From positions 1-52,514 of the IMG/VR virus record IMGVR_UViG_3300023174_000228: 52,514 bases of DNA. The stretch is one strand, 5' to 3'. This DNA is from a virus. Positions 1 to 7,688 of the stretch are shown one piece after another. The notes under the pieces are model-generated. The model did no database searches. It was not told where the DNA came from and worked only from the letters and a program-made list of their open reading frames with translations. The first letter of the stretch is position 1. Each line of letters starts with the position of its first letter. Both the position numbers and the translations under genes were made by a program.

Positions 1-330
1 TCCATAAGTTTGGGTGATATCCCAACACTATCTGCCACTTGGACCAATGCTTATACCAATCTGATTAATAACAGTTCAGCTTATCTAAGTTCCATAAGTT
101 TGGGTGATATCCCAACACTATCTGCCACTTGGACCAATGCTTATACCAATCTGATTAATAACAGTTCAGCTTATCTAAGTTCCATAAGTTTGGGTGATAT
201 CCCAACACTATCTGCCAGCTGGAACAGTGTTTATAGCACCACTCAAACTAATAGCTCCACTTGGACCAATGCTTATACCAATCTGATTAATAACAGTTCG
301 GCTTATCTAAGTTCCATAAGCACAGCAGAT
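1..330 (+). repeat. 90-bp tandem repeats in fibre gene
   Basis: Units at 1-90 and 91-180 are identical. A third begins at 181, and after an inserted SWNSVYSTTQTNSS segment the second half of the unit returns at about 258-315. Identity at silent positions indicates recent duplication or gene conversion. Confidence 0.95.
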
Positions 331-1077
331 CAAAAACTATTTAACATAGGAAGGAGTATTGCTGGAAGAGTAGGTTTTGGTGGGGCGTACTCACTTGCGT
401 CTGGAACTGGAACAACTAACGATGCACAACAAGCGCAAGGTTCGTATAATATAAATATGAGAAGCGGAACATCTGCCGCTGGATATGTAAAACAAGGATA
501 TTACGACCCGCTAGAAACAGATTTTCAATATGGTGCTTCTACCATAGATTATTCAAAAAGAATACGGTTTGCTGTTCAAGGAATGATGTATCTTGCATCA
601 ACAAATTGTCGCATTCGTTTTGTATTTGGAGGCACTGGCAATAGCGTAGCTCCTCCCGCCGCAGATGCGAACGGACTTACAGCAAAAGGGTTTGGGGTTG
701 AATTCTTTGTGGTTAGTGGAGTTGTTCAAGCACGACTCATTGGGTTTAACTCGGCTTATCTTACGCCATCATCATACACCACGCTAACAAATGGTTTTGC
801 TATTGTAGCAAATTCAAATCGTTATTTTGCTTGCATGATTGAAAGTGATGGAACTGGAAACATAAATCTTTATGGAGCAGAATCATCAACAGTAAGAAAC
901 ATTGTAATAAGCCCAATTCCTTTGCTTACTCTGACAGGAGGTCCAACTAACTCTACAGGCTCCAATCGTTTCGGGCCGGAAATTCAAGTAGTTAATCATT
1001 CAACAATAGCTCCTACGGCATCTCCCAATGGTTTGCTTTTTTCTACAAATGACAACTGGATTATGGACATACAATGA
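1..1077 (+). CDS. Tail fibre protein with 30-residue repeats, 5' end outside window
   Basis: The reading frame is open from base 1, so the start lies to the left. The first 330 bases encode repeats of 30 residues built on a W-x-x-[AV]-Y pattern (for example TWTNAYTNLINNSSAYLS). The units at 1-90 and 91-180 are identical in DNA, and a third diverges after about 40 bases. The remaining ~240 residues are a non-repetitive, beta-rich domain that may be a receptor-binding tip. The same W-Y repeat language occurs in the genes at 6533 and 40526, so these form a fibre family. Trimeric fibre function is inferred from repeat style and phage context; no named family is recognised. Confidence 0.75.
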   Translation, partial: SISLGDIPTLSATWTNAYTNLINNSSAYLSSISLGDIPTLSATWTNAYTNLINNSSAYLSSISLGDIPTLSASWNSVYSTTQTNSSTWTNAYTNLINNSSAYLSSISTADQKLFNIGRSIAGRVGFGGAYSLASGTGTTNDAQQAQGSYNINMRSGTSAAGYVKQGYYDPLETDFQYGASTIDYSKRIRFAVQGMMYLASTNCRIRFVFGGTGNSVAPPAADANGLTAKGFGVEFFVVSGVVQARLIGFNSAYLTPSSYTTLTNGFAIVANSNRYFACMIESDGTGNINLYGAESSTVRNIVISPIPLLTLTGGPTNSTGSNRFGPEIQVVNHSTIAPTASPNGLLFSTNDNWIMDIQ

Positions 1078-1187
1078 TTTTAGTAATTCTTGCTGGACTA
1101 TTGGTATGTTCCTGCTCGCCACGGCGAACAACGCCACAACGCCAGCAAGTGGAAGCGTATCTGAACATCAAATATGCAATTTATTAA
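1074..1187 (+). CDS. Very small predicted lipoprotein (37 aa)
   Basis: The start ATG overlaps the fibre stop codon as ATGA, and the stop TAA directly precedes the next gene's ATG. The N-terminus is hydrophobic (MILVILAGLLVCSC) and gives a near-canonical lipobox V-C-S-C at Cys14. A short basic, proline-containing tail follows (SPRRTTPQRQQ). Size and composition recall Rz1-type outer-membrane spanins, and the position just after a fibre gene would suit lysis or adsorption, but no inner-membrane partner is evident. Real coding is supported by the two tight junctions; the role is inferred. Confidence 0.6.
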   Translation: MILVILAGLLVCSCSPRRTTPQRQQVEAYLNIKYAIY

Positions 1188-1370
1188 ATGAAAAAAAATT
1201 CTTTAGTTTCTCTTGATATTATAACAATACTTCCAAATGATGGAGTTCATGCTGATTTATATATTCAAGGAAACAACGTGGGACGGCTTTTTTTGAATAA
1301 AGAAGAAAAACAAATTTTGCAGGAAACTTTTATGATAGAAGAGAAATTTTTGCAGGATTTGAATGGATAA
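1188..1370 (+). CDS. Hypothetical protein, 60 aa
   Basis: Begins immediately after the stop of the small lipoprotein gene (TAAATG), so it is probably translated by coupling. Contains the stretch VHADLYIQGNNVGRLFLNKEE, suggesting a small alpha/beta fold, then an acidic helix. No family recognised. It meets the gene on the other strand tail to tail without a gap. Confidence 0.55.
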   Translation: MKKNSLVSLDIITILPNDGVHADLYIQGNNVGRLFLNKEEKQILQETFMIEEKFLQDLNG

Positions 1371-1577
1371 TCAAATATAAACCATCACAGCACCTGTTTC
1401 AGTTTCTTCATAATATATGCTTTGATTTCCGTGTTTTTCGAACATTTTTTGAAAAATTTGAATTGACTCATGTGGACATACTATTAGTACGGTATCATTT
1501 TCATCGTCATAACCAATATACGACGCATCCTTCAGTTTTTTCTGATTCTCTGTTAGTATTTTGGCCACAGACTTCAT
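1371..1577 (-). CDS. Hypothetical protein, 68 aa
   Basis: Short soluble protein with an N-terminal lysine-rich helix (SVAKILTENQKKLKDAS) followed by predicted strands. A late box TCTAAATA lies five bases before its ATG, which supports both the gene and this start. Convergent with the preceding gene. Function unknown. Confidence 0.6.
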   Translation of the reverse strand: MKSVAKILTENQKKLKDASYIGYDDENDTVLIVCPHESIQIFQKMFEKHGNQSIYYEETETGAVMVYI

Positions 1578-1582
1578 GATAA

Positions 1583-1590
1583 TATTTAGA
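1583..1590 (-). promoter_or_regulatory. T4-like late promoter box
   Basis: TCTAAATA on the minus strand ends five bases before the ATG at 1577. Confidence 0.55.
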
Positions 1591-1608
1591 TAATTTTATA
1601 GGGAAATG

Positions 1609-1635
1609 TTGAATATATAGTTCCCATGATATAAT
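1609..1635 (+). promoter_or_regulatory. Sigma-70-like promoter of the dCMP deaminase gene
   Basis: TTGAAT, 15-base spacer, TATAAT, then five bases to the ATG at 1641. Transcription should start on or next to the start codon. Confidence 0.65.
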
Positions 1636-1640
1636 CGAAT

Positions 1641-2057
1641 ATGCGAATTAGTTGGAATAAATATGCTCTGAATCTTGCAATTGAAGCATCAAAAAGAAGC
1701 GAAGATCCATACAGAAAAGTAGGAGCATGTGCTTTAAGTTTTGACAACAGAGTTCTTGGTGTTGCTTATAACGGATTGGTCGGCGGAAAAAATGTAGTTA
1801 AAAATTTTTGGAATGACCGAAATCATCGTAGAAAATACATGATTCATGCAGAAACCAATTTACTAAGTCTTTTTGAACGCGGAGAATGTCGGTTAATTGC
1901 ATCTACACTTCTTCCGTGTAGTTACTGCGCCCGAATGATATGTGCATGGGGAATTCCTGAAGTAATATACCAAGAAGAATATGATAATGACACTGAAGGA
2001 TTGGAAATATTTAAATTTTATGGTGTAAAAGTTAAAAAATCAGACAATTTTATTTAA
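1641..2057 (+). CDS. Deoxycytidylate (dCMP) deaminase
   Basis: Zinc-dependent deaminase of the dCMP deaminase/ComEB group, converting dCMP to dUMP for dTTP synthesis. The zinc site is complete: HAE at residues 69-71 (His ligand, catalytic Glu) and PCSYC at 92-96 (two Cys ligands). At 138 residues it is slightly shorter than T4 Cd. It has its own promoter, with the -10 five bases before this ATG. With GMP reductase (20875) and adenylosuccinate synthetase (36057-37040) it fits a programme shifting nucleotide pools towards A and T. A related deaminase acting on another cytosine compound is possible. Confidence 0.85.
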   Translation: MRISWNKYALNLAIEASKRSEDPYRKVGACALSFDNRVLGVAYNGLVGGKNVVKNFWNDRNHRRKYMIHAETNLLSLFERGECRLIASTLLPCSYCARMICAWGIPEVIYQEEYDNDTEGLEIFKFYGVKVKKSDNFI

Positions 2058-2376
2058 TTTTATTTTGCAGGCATATAATTGCCATTATTGCACGTATTGC
2101 AGCGCCTTTGGCATGATCAAGGGCTGTTTCGTTATTAAATTCTTTTTCCAATTTCTCTGCCAACATTAATGAGTTTGTTGCATGCCTGATTGATCGTGTT
2201 AGGTGCCATTTGTATCCTTCTGCATACCATTCCCCAGAATAATGCTTTTCTGAATCCAGACACGCGGTCATTATATTGTTTACCAATGAGTAGGCGAGTT
2301 TTGATACTTGTTTTGTTGAAGGTGCCGATTTTGCAACCTTTAAATTTTTGGATGTTTTTGGAATGCGATGTGCCAT
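2050..2376 (-). CDS. Hypothetical helical protein, 108 aa
   Basis: Basic N-terminus (RIPKTSKNLKVAK) followed by helical segments rich in Ala, His and Leu. Its 3' end overlaps the end of the dCMP deaminase gene by eight bases, and its 5' region faces the divergent nuclease promoter. No family recognised. A second ATG seven bases upstream is in another frame and would give a less natural protein. Confidence 0.6.
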   Translation of the reverse strand: MAHRIPKTSKNLKVAKSAPSTKQVSKLAYSLVNNIMTACLDSEKHYSGEWYAEGYKWHLTRSIRHATNSLMLAEKLEKEFNNETALDHAKGAAIRAIMAIICLQNKIK

Positions 2377-2382
2377 GTGCCA

Positions 2383-2410
2383 TTGAATTTTAGTTATCTT
2401 ATGTTATAAC
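2383..2410 (+). promoter_or_regulatory. Sigma-70-like promoter of the PD-(D/E)XK gene
   Basis: TTGAAT, 16-base spacer, TATAAC, then six bases to the ATG at 2417. Confidence 0.6.
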
Positions 2411-2416
2411 AAGTGA

Positions 2417-3154
2417 ATGTCAAATTCTTGCCCAATTATTTTCGATTCAGAAAAACATTCATATACAAGAATTTCTGATGGTCAAATTTTTAAAAGTGTA
2501 ACAACTTTTATAGGCGAATTCAAACCCAAAACAGATTTCGAAAAAATAGCAGAACGTATTGCTGGAAACCGGGGAGTAAACAAACAAGAGGTTCTTAACG
2601 AATGGGAAGAAATTAAAAATAAAGGAACAGGTTTTGGAACAAGAATACATCATGATATTCAAAATTATCTGGAAGGAAAAGATTGTGATCCATCTTTGAA
2701 ACCTTTCCTTGAAAAAATGAATACGGATCATCGCCTTCACAATAAAAAGGTTTTGAGCGAAACAATGATATATGATCATGATTATCATATTGCAGGAACT
2801 GCCGATTTGATTGCAGAATATATGGATAATAATTTTTTTGAAATTATCGATTACAAGACCAATAAAAAGTTTACTTTCGGAACAAGTCGATGGGAAAACA
2901 GTTATTTTGCATCTCCCGTAAACCATCTGCCCTGTAATGAATATTTCACATATGCTCTTCAGTTGAGCCTGTATGCATATGTATTTTCCAAAATGACAGG
3001 AAAAAAACCATCTCGCTTAACAGTATATTGGCTTAAAAGAAAAAATATAAAAGATTATGAAAGCTTTGAAGGAATTTGGAAAAAAATAGGCATGCCATAT
3101 CTTGAGGATGAAGTGATTTCTTTGCTAAATAGTATTGATGGCAAAAAGATTTAA
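2417..3154 (+). CDS. PD-(D/E)XK superfamily exonuclease (Cas4/RecB-like fold)
   Basis: A 245-residue nuclease-like protein with the ordered motifs of the superfamily: GTRIHHD at 75-80 (early His), GTADLI at 128-132 with the first metal Asp at 130, EIIDYKTNK at 142-150 with Asp145 and Lys147, and a QLSLYAYVF helix near 195 corresponding to the QxxxY motif. It probably hydrolyses DNA ends in replication, recombination or host DNA breakdown. Its promoter sits six bases upstream, and the next gene overlaps its end. Whether it is exo- or endonucleolytic cannot be told from sequence. Confidence 0.8.
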   Translation: MSNSCPIIFDSEKHSYTRISDGQIFKSVTTFIGEFKPKTDFEKIAERIAGNRGVNKQEVLNEWEEIKNKGTGFGTRIHHDIQNYLEGKDCDPSLKPFLEKMNTDHRLHNKKVLSETMIYDHDYHIAGTADLIAEYMDNNFFEIIDYKTNKKFTFGTSRWENSYFASPVNHLPCNEYFTYALQLSLYAYVFSKMTGKKPSRLTVYWLKRKNIKDYESFEGIWKKIGMPYLEDEVISLLNSIDGKKI

Positions 3155-3404
3155 ATTAAAAAAATACGTTTTAAGAGGATTTCTTTATATTAGTATAGCT
3201 TCTCTGACTGCCCTTATGTCAGATTTAAGCGGATACAAGCTTTTTTCTGAAATTGGACCTGTTCAAACCGCAATTATAATTATAAACTTTTTTTTACAAG
3301 GATTTATATCATGGAGAGCTTTTCTGGATCAAAGCATAAGTGATAATAAAAAAGAAGAACAACTTTCTCAATCTATTGATATACCAAAAGTTTCAGATAA
3401 GTAA
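3138..3404 (+). CDS. Small membrane protein, two predicted TM segments
   Basis: The ATG at 3138 lies inside the end of the nuclease gene; a TTG one codon earlier is possible. A basic N-terminus (AKRFKLKKYVLRG) precedes two hydrophobic helices at about residues 15-33 and 42-64, then a charged tail. Size and topology would suit a holin or inner-membrane accessory protein, but there is no lysin beside it. Function unknown. Confidence 0.6.
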   Translation: MAKRFKLKKYVLRGFLYISIASLTALMSDLSGYKLFSEIGPVQTAIIIINFFLQGFISWRAFLDQSISDNKKEEQLSQSIDIPKVSDK

Positions 3405-3408
3405 TTTT

Positions 3409-3630
3409 ATGGACATTGTTGAAGAATACGGAATTATTACGCAATTTTTTCAAATGGACCAACCCTGTCCAAGTCAGATAAAAAATTGCCAAAATTTAAG
3501 AAATTCATATGTGCAAAGCAATACAAGCTTAAAACGTCAAGGTGGTTGTTATCCATGCGCCCACAACAATTTAAGAACACAAACCATTCAAAACATAAAA
3601 AAGAATCTGGTTTTGCAAAATGCTGATTGA
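3409..3630 (+). CDS. Small cysteine-containing protein, 73 aa
   Basis: Starts at the ATG five bases after the previous stop. Four cysteines in CPSQIKNC and GCYPC could bind a metal ion, though the spacing matches no zinc family I can name. Its 3' end overlaps the next gene by 11 bases, consistent with one operon from the 2383 promoter. Function unknown. Confidence 0.55.
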   Translation: MDIVEEYGIITQFFQMDQPCPSQIKNCQNLRNSYVQSNTSLKRQGGCYPCAHNNLRTQTIQNIKKNLVLQNAD

Positions 3631-3898
3631 ATCATTATTTCTTTGTTCTGCAATTGTAGAAACACTTTTGGTTATTTGGTTTAAAAGTCCAATTCAGGAT
3701 GATTTAGCAATTTTTACTAAAATTCCGTTTCATGATTATCTTAGTTTAAAATTTCCACTTTTGGCAAAGTTAAGCGGATGCCATATATGCATTTCATTTT
3801 GGCTTTCTTTGTTTATTGGCATTTTCTTTTTTGATTTGGGAATATTTTTTATTTGTATTCCTGGATTTTTATATTTGATCAACCATAAAGTTTTCTAA
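3620..3898 (+). CDS. Membrane protein resembling DUF1360
   Basis: 92 residues with hydrophobic helices at the N-terminus and after residue 50, joined by LAKLSGCHICISFWLS. A CxxC followed by a bulky aromatic turn and a TM helix is typical of the small DUF1360 membrane proteins as I remember them. It overlaps both the upstream gene and the convergent metallopeptidase gene. Role unknown. Confidence 0.5.
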   Translation: MLIESLFLCSAIVETLLVIWFKSPIQDDLAIFTKIPFHDYLSLKFPLLAKLSGCHICISFWLSLFIGIFFFDLGIFFICIPGFLYLINHKVF

Positions 3899-4325
3899 CT
3901 TCCTGATAAAGTTTCAACGAACGTTTTTCATATTTTCTGGCATCAATTTCTATTTTGCTTTTATAATAAGTACTGTTGCATTTATTAATATCATTCAATG
4001 AATATTGATCCATGTCCCATCCATAAATTCGATCTTGTTGGAAATGTCTAAGTTCATGTAAAAGATCTCGCAAAAAGTTTTTGCGCTTAATATTGAATTT
4101 CGTATTTTCTACTGAATAAGTTACAATTCCTATCAAAGGAACCAATTCTTCATATTTGGATATTTTTAGATTTCCATGTGTATCAAAATATAAACGTTTA
4201 GCATTTATTTTTTTTCTGCTACTTTTCAAATAACCCTCTATTTTCTTTTTAAGAAAATCGACAGGTATTTTCAGTTCATCACATAAACGAACGAATCTAC
4301 TGGTAAAACAAATGCTTAAAGACAT
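3879..4325 (-). CDS. HExxH zinc metallopeptidase-like protein
   Basis: 148 residues containing LLHELRHFQQ, so His90, Glu91 and His94 form an HExxH zinc site; EIDAR (Glu126) could supply the third ligand, as in gluzincin or SprT-like domains. The N-terminal part is basic. No signal peptide is seen, so it would act in the cytoplasm or in the virion. An AT-rich late-like box lies 9 bases upstream. Proteolytic activity is inferred only from the motif; the substrate is unknown. Confidence 0.6.
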   Translation of the reverse strand: MSLSICFTSRFVRLCDELKIPVDFLKKKIEGYLKSSRKKINAKRLYFDTHGNLKISKYEELVPLIGIVTYSVENTKFNIKRKNFLRDLLHELRHFQQDRIYGWDMDQYSLNDINKCNSTYYKSKIEIDARKYEKRSLKLYQEVRKLYG

Positions 4326-4344
4326 TTTATATATTATTTATTTT

Positions 4345-4352
4345 GCTAAATA
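4345..4352 (+). promoter_or_regulatory. T4-like late promoter box
   Basis: GCTAAATA, six bases before the ATG at 4359. Confidence 0.5.
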
Positions 4353-4358
4353 TAAAAG

Positions 4359-4718
4359 ATGAAGCTTGCACAGGATTATAAAAATATAGCATCACTATAT
4401 TGTCAAAATACATCAAGTCAACAAAATTCTGCAAAAATAACAGAGTATTTGCGCATTTTTTGTGAAAATAACCCTAATTTGATTTTGAAGAAGGTTTATG
4501 GCAATCAGTATCTTTATGAATGGAAAAGCCCTTCATTGTTCATGAACGGTTTTAGTCCATGCCTTATAATAGAAGTTAGAACATGTAAAAACTTGGGCAG
4601 AATGATTAATTTAAAAAATCCAAATATTTTGGAAAAAATAGCTTACAGCAACTTTGTTTTAACTGAAGACAATATTTTAAATAAAATGTCACAAGTTCAA
4701 TTGCTTGGGAGTTTTTAA
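4359..4718 (+). CDS. Hypothetical protein, 119 aa
   Basis: Soluble protein, helical at first and then strand-rich (ILKKVYGNQYLYEWKS). Two further cysteines lie in the C-terminal half. A late box lies upstream, and the last base overlaps the start of the next gene (TAATGA), suggesting coupled translation. No family recognised. Confidence 0.6.
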   Translation: MKLAQDYKNIASLYCQNTSSQQNSAKITEYLRIFCENNPNLILKKVYGNQYLYEWKSPSLFMNGFSPCLIIEVRTCKNLGRMINLKNPNILEKIAYSNFVLTEDNILNKMSQVQLLGSF

Positions 4719-4930
4719 TGAATCAAAGATTATTGCAACTAGACCCTCCTATCTGGGTTGTTGCTAAAGACCATGGAGAAGGACGAGCAATAGTTCTTAT
4801 TGATTATGGATTGGATCATAGTTGCATGTTTCTGGTACAATTAAATGATGGAAGATTCAGAGTTTTTAATGTAGAAGATTGTCTGGGATGTGAAAATTTC
4901 ACTTTGGGCATAGATAAGAACAAACTTTAA
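4718..4930 (+). CDS. Hypothetical protein, 70 aa
   Basis: Overlaps the preceding stop codon by one base. Predicted small beta-barrel-like protein (IWVVAKDHGEGRAIVLIDYG, then MFLVQLNDGRFRVFNVED), similar in feel to phage SH3-like proteins. No family assigned. Confidence 0.55.
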   Translation: MNQRLLQLDPPIWVVAKDHGEGRAIVLIDYGLDHSCMFLVQLNDGRFRVFNVEDCLGCENFTLGIDKNKL

Positions 4931-4944
4931 AAAAGAATAACGCT

Positions 4945-4952
4945 TGTAAATA
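4945..4952 (+). promoter_or_regulatory. T4-like late promoter box
   Basis: TGTAAATA, five bases before the ATG at 4958. Confidence 0.5.
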
Positions 4953-4957
4953 GGTTT

Positions 4958-5155
4958 ATGAATCAAAATTACACTGTAAAAGTCGTGAATAATGAGAAAA
5001 AGGAAATCCGTACAGTTGATACATCTGCCATAGATGCTCATGAGGCACATAAAAGTATTTTTGAAAAAATTAATATCTATAATGAAGATATTTTGGAAAT
5101 TACAGATACAGAAGGAAACAGTGTATATAATTTGAAAAATGGTTTTATTAATTAA
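4958..5155 (+). CDS. Hypothetical protein, 65 aa
   Basis: Small acidic protein with the order strand, helix (AIDAHEAHKSIFEKI), strand, as in little alpha/beta phage proteins. A late box lies five bases upstream of this ATG. Function unknown. Confidence 0.55.
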   Translation: MNQNYTVKVVNNEKKEIRTVDTSAIDAHEAHKSIFEKINIYNEDILEITDTEGNSVYNLKNGFIN

Positions 5156-5166
5156 TATGCATTTTT

Positions 5167-5174
5167 GATAAATA
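5167..5174 (+). promoter_or_regulatory. T4-like late promoter box
   Basis: GATAAATA, five bases before the ATG at 5180. Its position favours that ATG over an in-frame TTG at 5165. Confidence 0.6.
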
Positions 5175-5179
5175 TTTTA

Positions 5180-5623
5180 ATGGCAATATTACCAAGCGAA
5201 ACAGTAAGATTTTATCAAACATTAGAAGAAGGAAAATTTAAAGAGCTTTCCACTAGCACTGTTTTTCCTCCTATAACCACTTTTAACGCTTCTATATTGG
5301 ATTCTACCCTGAATCCATCTGTTTGCGCTAATCCAGCTTATCGTGACACGCAACCTTTAATTTATAATCGTTATGCTGTAATAACCACACCAGCAGGATT
5401 CACTAAAGCAATACCAATTACAACAAATACTATTGTTGGTGCTGCTTCTGCTGCGGCCAGTGTTTTTGTTGGATCCAGCAAAGCTTATGATTTTTATGTG
5501 GGTGGTCAGTGGGTTACATTTGGAACAGTCCCAACAGGAGTTCTTCCGATTAATGCTCAGGGAGCAAGAATAACATCAGGAGGGGGTGCACCTAGTTCCG
5601 GTGATATAACATTCCTTTCGTGA
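5180..5623 (+). CDS. Putative virion structural protein, 147 aa
   Basis: Rich in Ser, Thr, Ala and Gly, with predicted beta strands (FYVGGQWVTFGTVPTG) and a flexible glycine-rich C-terminus (ITSGGGAPSSGD). This composition is typical of fibre, head-decoration or tail-tip proteins. The start at 5180 is set by the late box just upstream. The stop overlaps the GTG of the next gene (GTGA). No named family; structural role inferred from composition and the late promoter. Confidence 0.55.
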   Translation: MAILPSETVRFYQTLEEGKFKELSTSTVFPPITTFNASILDSTLNPSVCANPAYRDTQPLIYNRYAVITTPAGFTKAIPITTNTIVGAASAAASVFVGSSKAYDFYVGGQWVTFGTVPTGVLPINAQGARITSGGGAPSSGDITFLS

Positions 5624-6531
5624 AGATTGATCTATACAAATATTCTCTTTTAGCAAGCATTCTCGTACTAGCCGGAAGTGCCGCGTTCTTTTCTGTATAT
5701 GGACTGGCCCATCTTTTCAAAAGCCAATTCATTCCTATCATTATTCTTGGATTGGCATTAGAAGCTGCAAAATTTTCAGCCACTGTTGGACTTCATAATC
5801 TTTGGCATAAGCTTAACAAAATGCTGACCAGTTATCTTGTTGCAGGTGTAATTGCACTTTCTCTTATCACAAGTCTTGGAATTTACGGATTTTTAAGTTC
5901 TGCATATACTGTTAGTAAAGCGGAATATTCAATTGATGAAGGAAAAATAAACAATTTGGAAAGTATCAAAGCAAAGAAAAAAGAAATTCTTGTGCAATAT
6001 GACGACCGTTTAAAAAAATTGAATGATAGTAAGAAAGAACAAGAACAACGTCTTAATGATGCTGTGAAAAGCACAACCATGGTGGAAGGCAAAGACAAAG
6101 AAGGAGATAAAATTGTTTATAATGACAAAAGGGCACAACAAACTAAAGATAAAATGATTGATGTTTCATCAAAAGCCATAGAATCTGCCAATACAGAATA
6201 TTCAAATTTAATGAAAGAATATGATCAAACTCAAAGGGAAATACTTGAATTGGAAACACAGATTCTTACAAACAAACAAATTCAGGTCAAAAAGAGCGAT
6301 ATTTTGACATTTAAGTTCATTTCTGAAGGATTGGACTTGGATTTGGATCGCACTGTTCGATACTTTATTTTGATATTAATATTTGTTTTTGATCCGATGG
6401 CGCTTGCTTTGGTTCTTTTATATCAACATTTACGCAAAATTAAGGTAAATAATGTGGAAACCCACGTTATAGAAAAAGAAAAGGAAAAAATAATATACAA
6501 GGAGCCAACCGTAAGAGGTATAGGAATGTAA
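5620..6531 (+). CDS. Integral membrane protein with central coiled coil
   Basis: GTG start overlapping the previous stop. 303 residues: hydrophobic helices at about 8-28, 36-52 and 68-92, a long charged coiled coil (about 105-225, many Lys/Glu heptads), another hydrophobic helix near 245-268, then a basic tail. The topology suggests a membrane protein with a large soluble helical hairpin. It lies directly before a fibre gene but lacks the beta-rich composition of one. Could alter the host envelope or exclude superinfection; no family recognised. Confidence 0.6.
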   Translation: MKIDLYKYSLLASILVLAGSAAFFSVYGLAHLFKSQFIPIIILGLALEAAKFSATVGLHNLWHKLNKMLTSYLVAGVIALSLITSLGIYGFLSSAYTVSKAEYSIDEGKINNLESIKAKKKEILVQYDDRLKKLNDSKKEQEQRLNDAVKSTTMVEGKDKEGDKIVYNDKRAQQTKDKMIDVSSKAIESANTEYSNLMKEYDQTQREILELETQILTNKQIQVKKSDILTFKFISEGLDLDLDRTVRYFILILIFVFDPMALALVLLYQHLRKIKVNNVETHVIEKEKEKIIYKEPTVRGIGM

Positions 6532-6532
6532 T

Positions 6533-7681
6533 ATGGCTGATAGTACTTTTGCAACATTTGATTCAGTGTCAAGTTTAACCTTCCAAGATTATTTGGTTGG
6601 TTATCGAGGTATTCGGGAAACTCAAATAAATTATACTGATTTTTTGAAAAATACTCTTCAAGCAGATCTATCCTCAAAACAATTGATAAGTGTTTACAGC
6701 ACTGTAAAATCTTTGAGCGATACTTGGGAAGAAAGCGTTTATATAACTCCATTACAGGTTGCCAGTGCCAGTTGGGATAGCGTTTATAGCACTGTAAAAT
6801 CTTTGAGCGATACTTGGGAAGAAAGCGTTTATATAACTCCATTACAAGTTGCTAGTGCCAGTTGGGATAGCGTTTATAGCACTGTAAAATCGCTTAGTGA
6901 TACTTGGGAAGAAAGCATTTATATAACACCATTACAAGTTGCTAGTGGTAGTTGGGATAGTGTTTACAGCTCAGTAAGAACAAATAGTGCTAATTGGACC
7001 AATGCTTATACTAACCTGATTAATAATAGTGCGGCTTATCTAACAGGAACTGATGTTAATCTGGGACAGATACCAACAGTATCTGCCAGTTGGGATAGCG
7101 TTTACAGCAATGTAAGAACCAATAGTGCTGGATGGGAAGCTACAAAATCTAAAATGTATGCATCAAGTGCCAGTTGGGATAGTGTTTACAGCACTGTAAA
7201 TTCTATTTCTAGTATTATACCAAACCCAGCTACAACTATATCCCCTCAAATAGCCGTAGGTATTACAGCTTTAAGTTCGATAAATTTTCTTAATACATTA
7301 TCTCCTCAATTACTATATACTGTTCCAGCTGGTAAAATATTTTTAGTTACAGATTATTCCATTATTATTGATGCAGTAGTAGGCGGTAGTGTGAGTGATA
7401 GTAGCTTACCTACATTTAGATTATATAGACACGATACATTAACAAATGCTGCTAATCAGGTTACAAACTCACTTACACCAGTAACTGCTAGTGGCAATAC
7501 ATTTACTACAAACAGATATTATAGAATTGGTGGATCTGTAACTGCATTAAATGGAAAAGCATTAGTTTCAGGTGATGATGCATCTCCGCAAAATAAAATA
7601 TGGTTTAGAGTAGAAAGTTTAGGGACAAACTCATATACAGGATTATCAGGTAGAGTTGTAGTTACAGGTAATCTTTTATAA
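6533..7681 (+). CDS. Tail fibre protein with 30-residue tandem repeats
   Basis: 382 residues. A 45-residue N-terminus (ADSTFATFDSVSSLTFQDYL) looks like a fibre attachment domain. It is followed by three near-identical 90-bp units (6692-6781, 6782-6871, 6872-6961; protein VYSTVKSLSDTWEESVYITP), then more divergent W-x-x-x-Y units including TNAYTNLINNSAAYL, nearly the same as in the fibre at base 1. The last ~150 residues form a beta-rich tip. The ATG follows the previous stop by one base, with no clear Shine-Dalgarno. Trimeric fibre role inferred from repeat style. Confidence 0.75.
   Translation: MADSTFATFDSVSSLTFQDYLVGYRGIRETQINYTDFLKNTLQADLSSKQLISVYSTVKSLSDTWEESVYITPLQVASASWDSVYSTVKSLSDTWEESVYITPLQVASASWDSVYSTVKSLSDTWEESIYITPLQVASGSWDSVYSSVRTNSANWTNAYTNLINNSAAYLTGTDVNLGQIPTVSASWDSVYSNVRTNSAGWEATKSKMYASSASWDSVYSTVNSISSIIPNPATTISPQIAVGITALSSINFLNTLSPQLLYTVPAGKIFLVTDYSIIIDAVVGGSVSDSSLPTFRLYRHDTLTNAANQVTNSLTPVTASGNTFTTNRYYRIGGSVTALNGKALVSGDDASPQNKIWFRVESLGTNSYTGLSGRVVVTGNLL
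6692..6961 (+). repeat. Three 90-bp tandem repeats in fibre gene
   Basis: Units begin at 6692, 6782 and 6872, each encoding 30 residues. The first two are almost identical in DNA and the third differs at a few silent or conservative sites. The period equals that of the repeats at 1-180 although the sequence differs. Confidence 0.9.
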
Positions 7682-7688
7682 ATATAAT

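Noticed and set aside
1-330. CRISPR-like direct repeats
   Set aside because: The repeats are contiguous 90-bp coding units with no spacers and continue the fibre frame.
1028-1216. 62-codon ORF overlapping the fibre end
   Set aside because: It runs out of frame across the fibre C-terminus; the 1074-1187 frame has a signal sequence and clean junctions on both sides.
2135-2383. 82-codon minus-strand ORF over the 108-residue gene
   Set aside because: Composition is poor and its ATG lies just seven bases upstream in another frame; the 2050-2376 frame reads as a normal helical protein.
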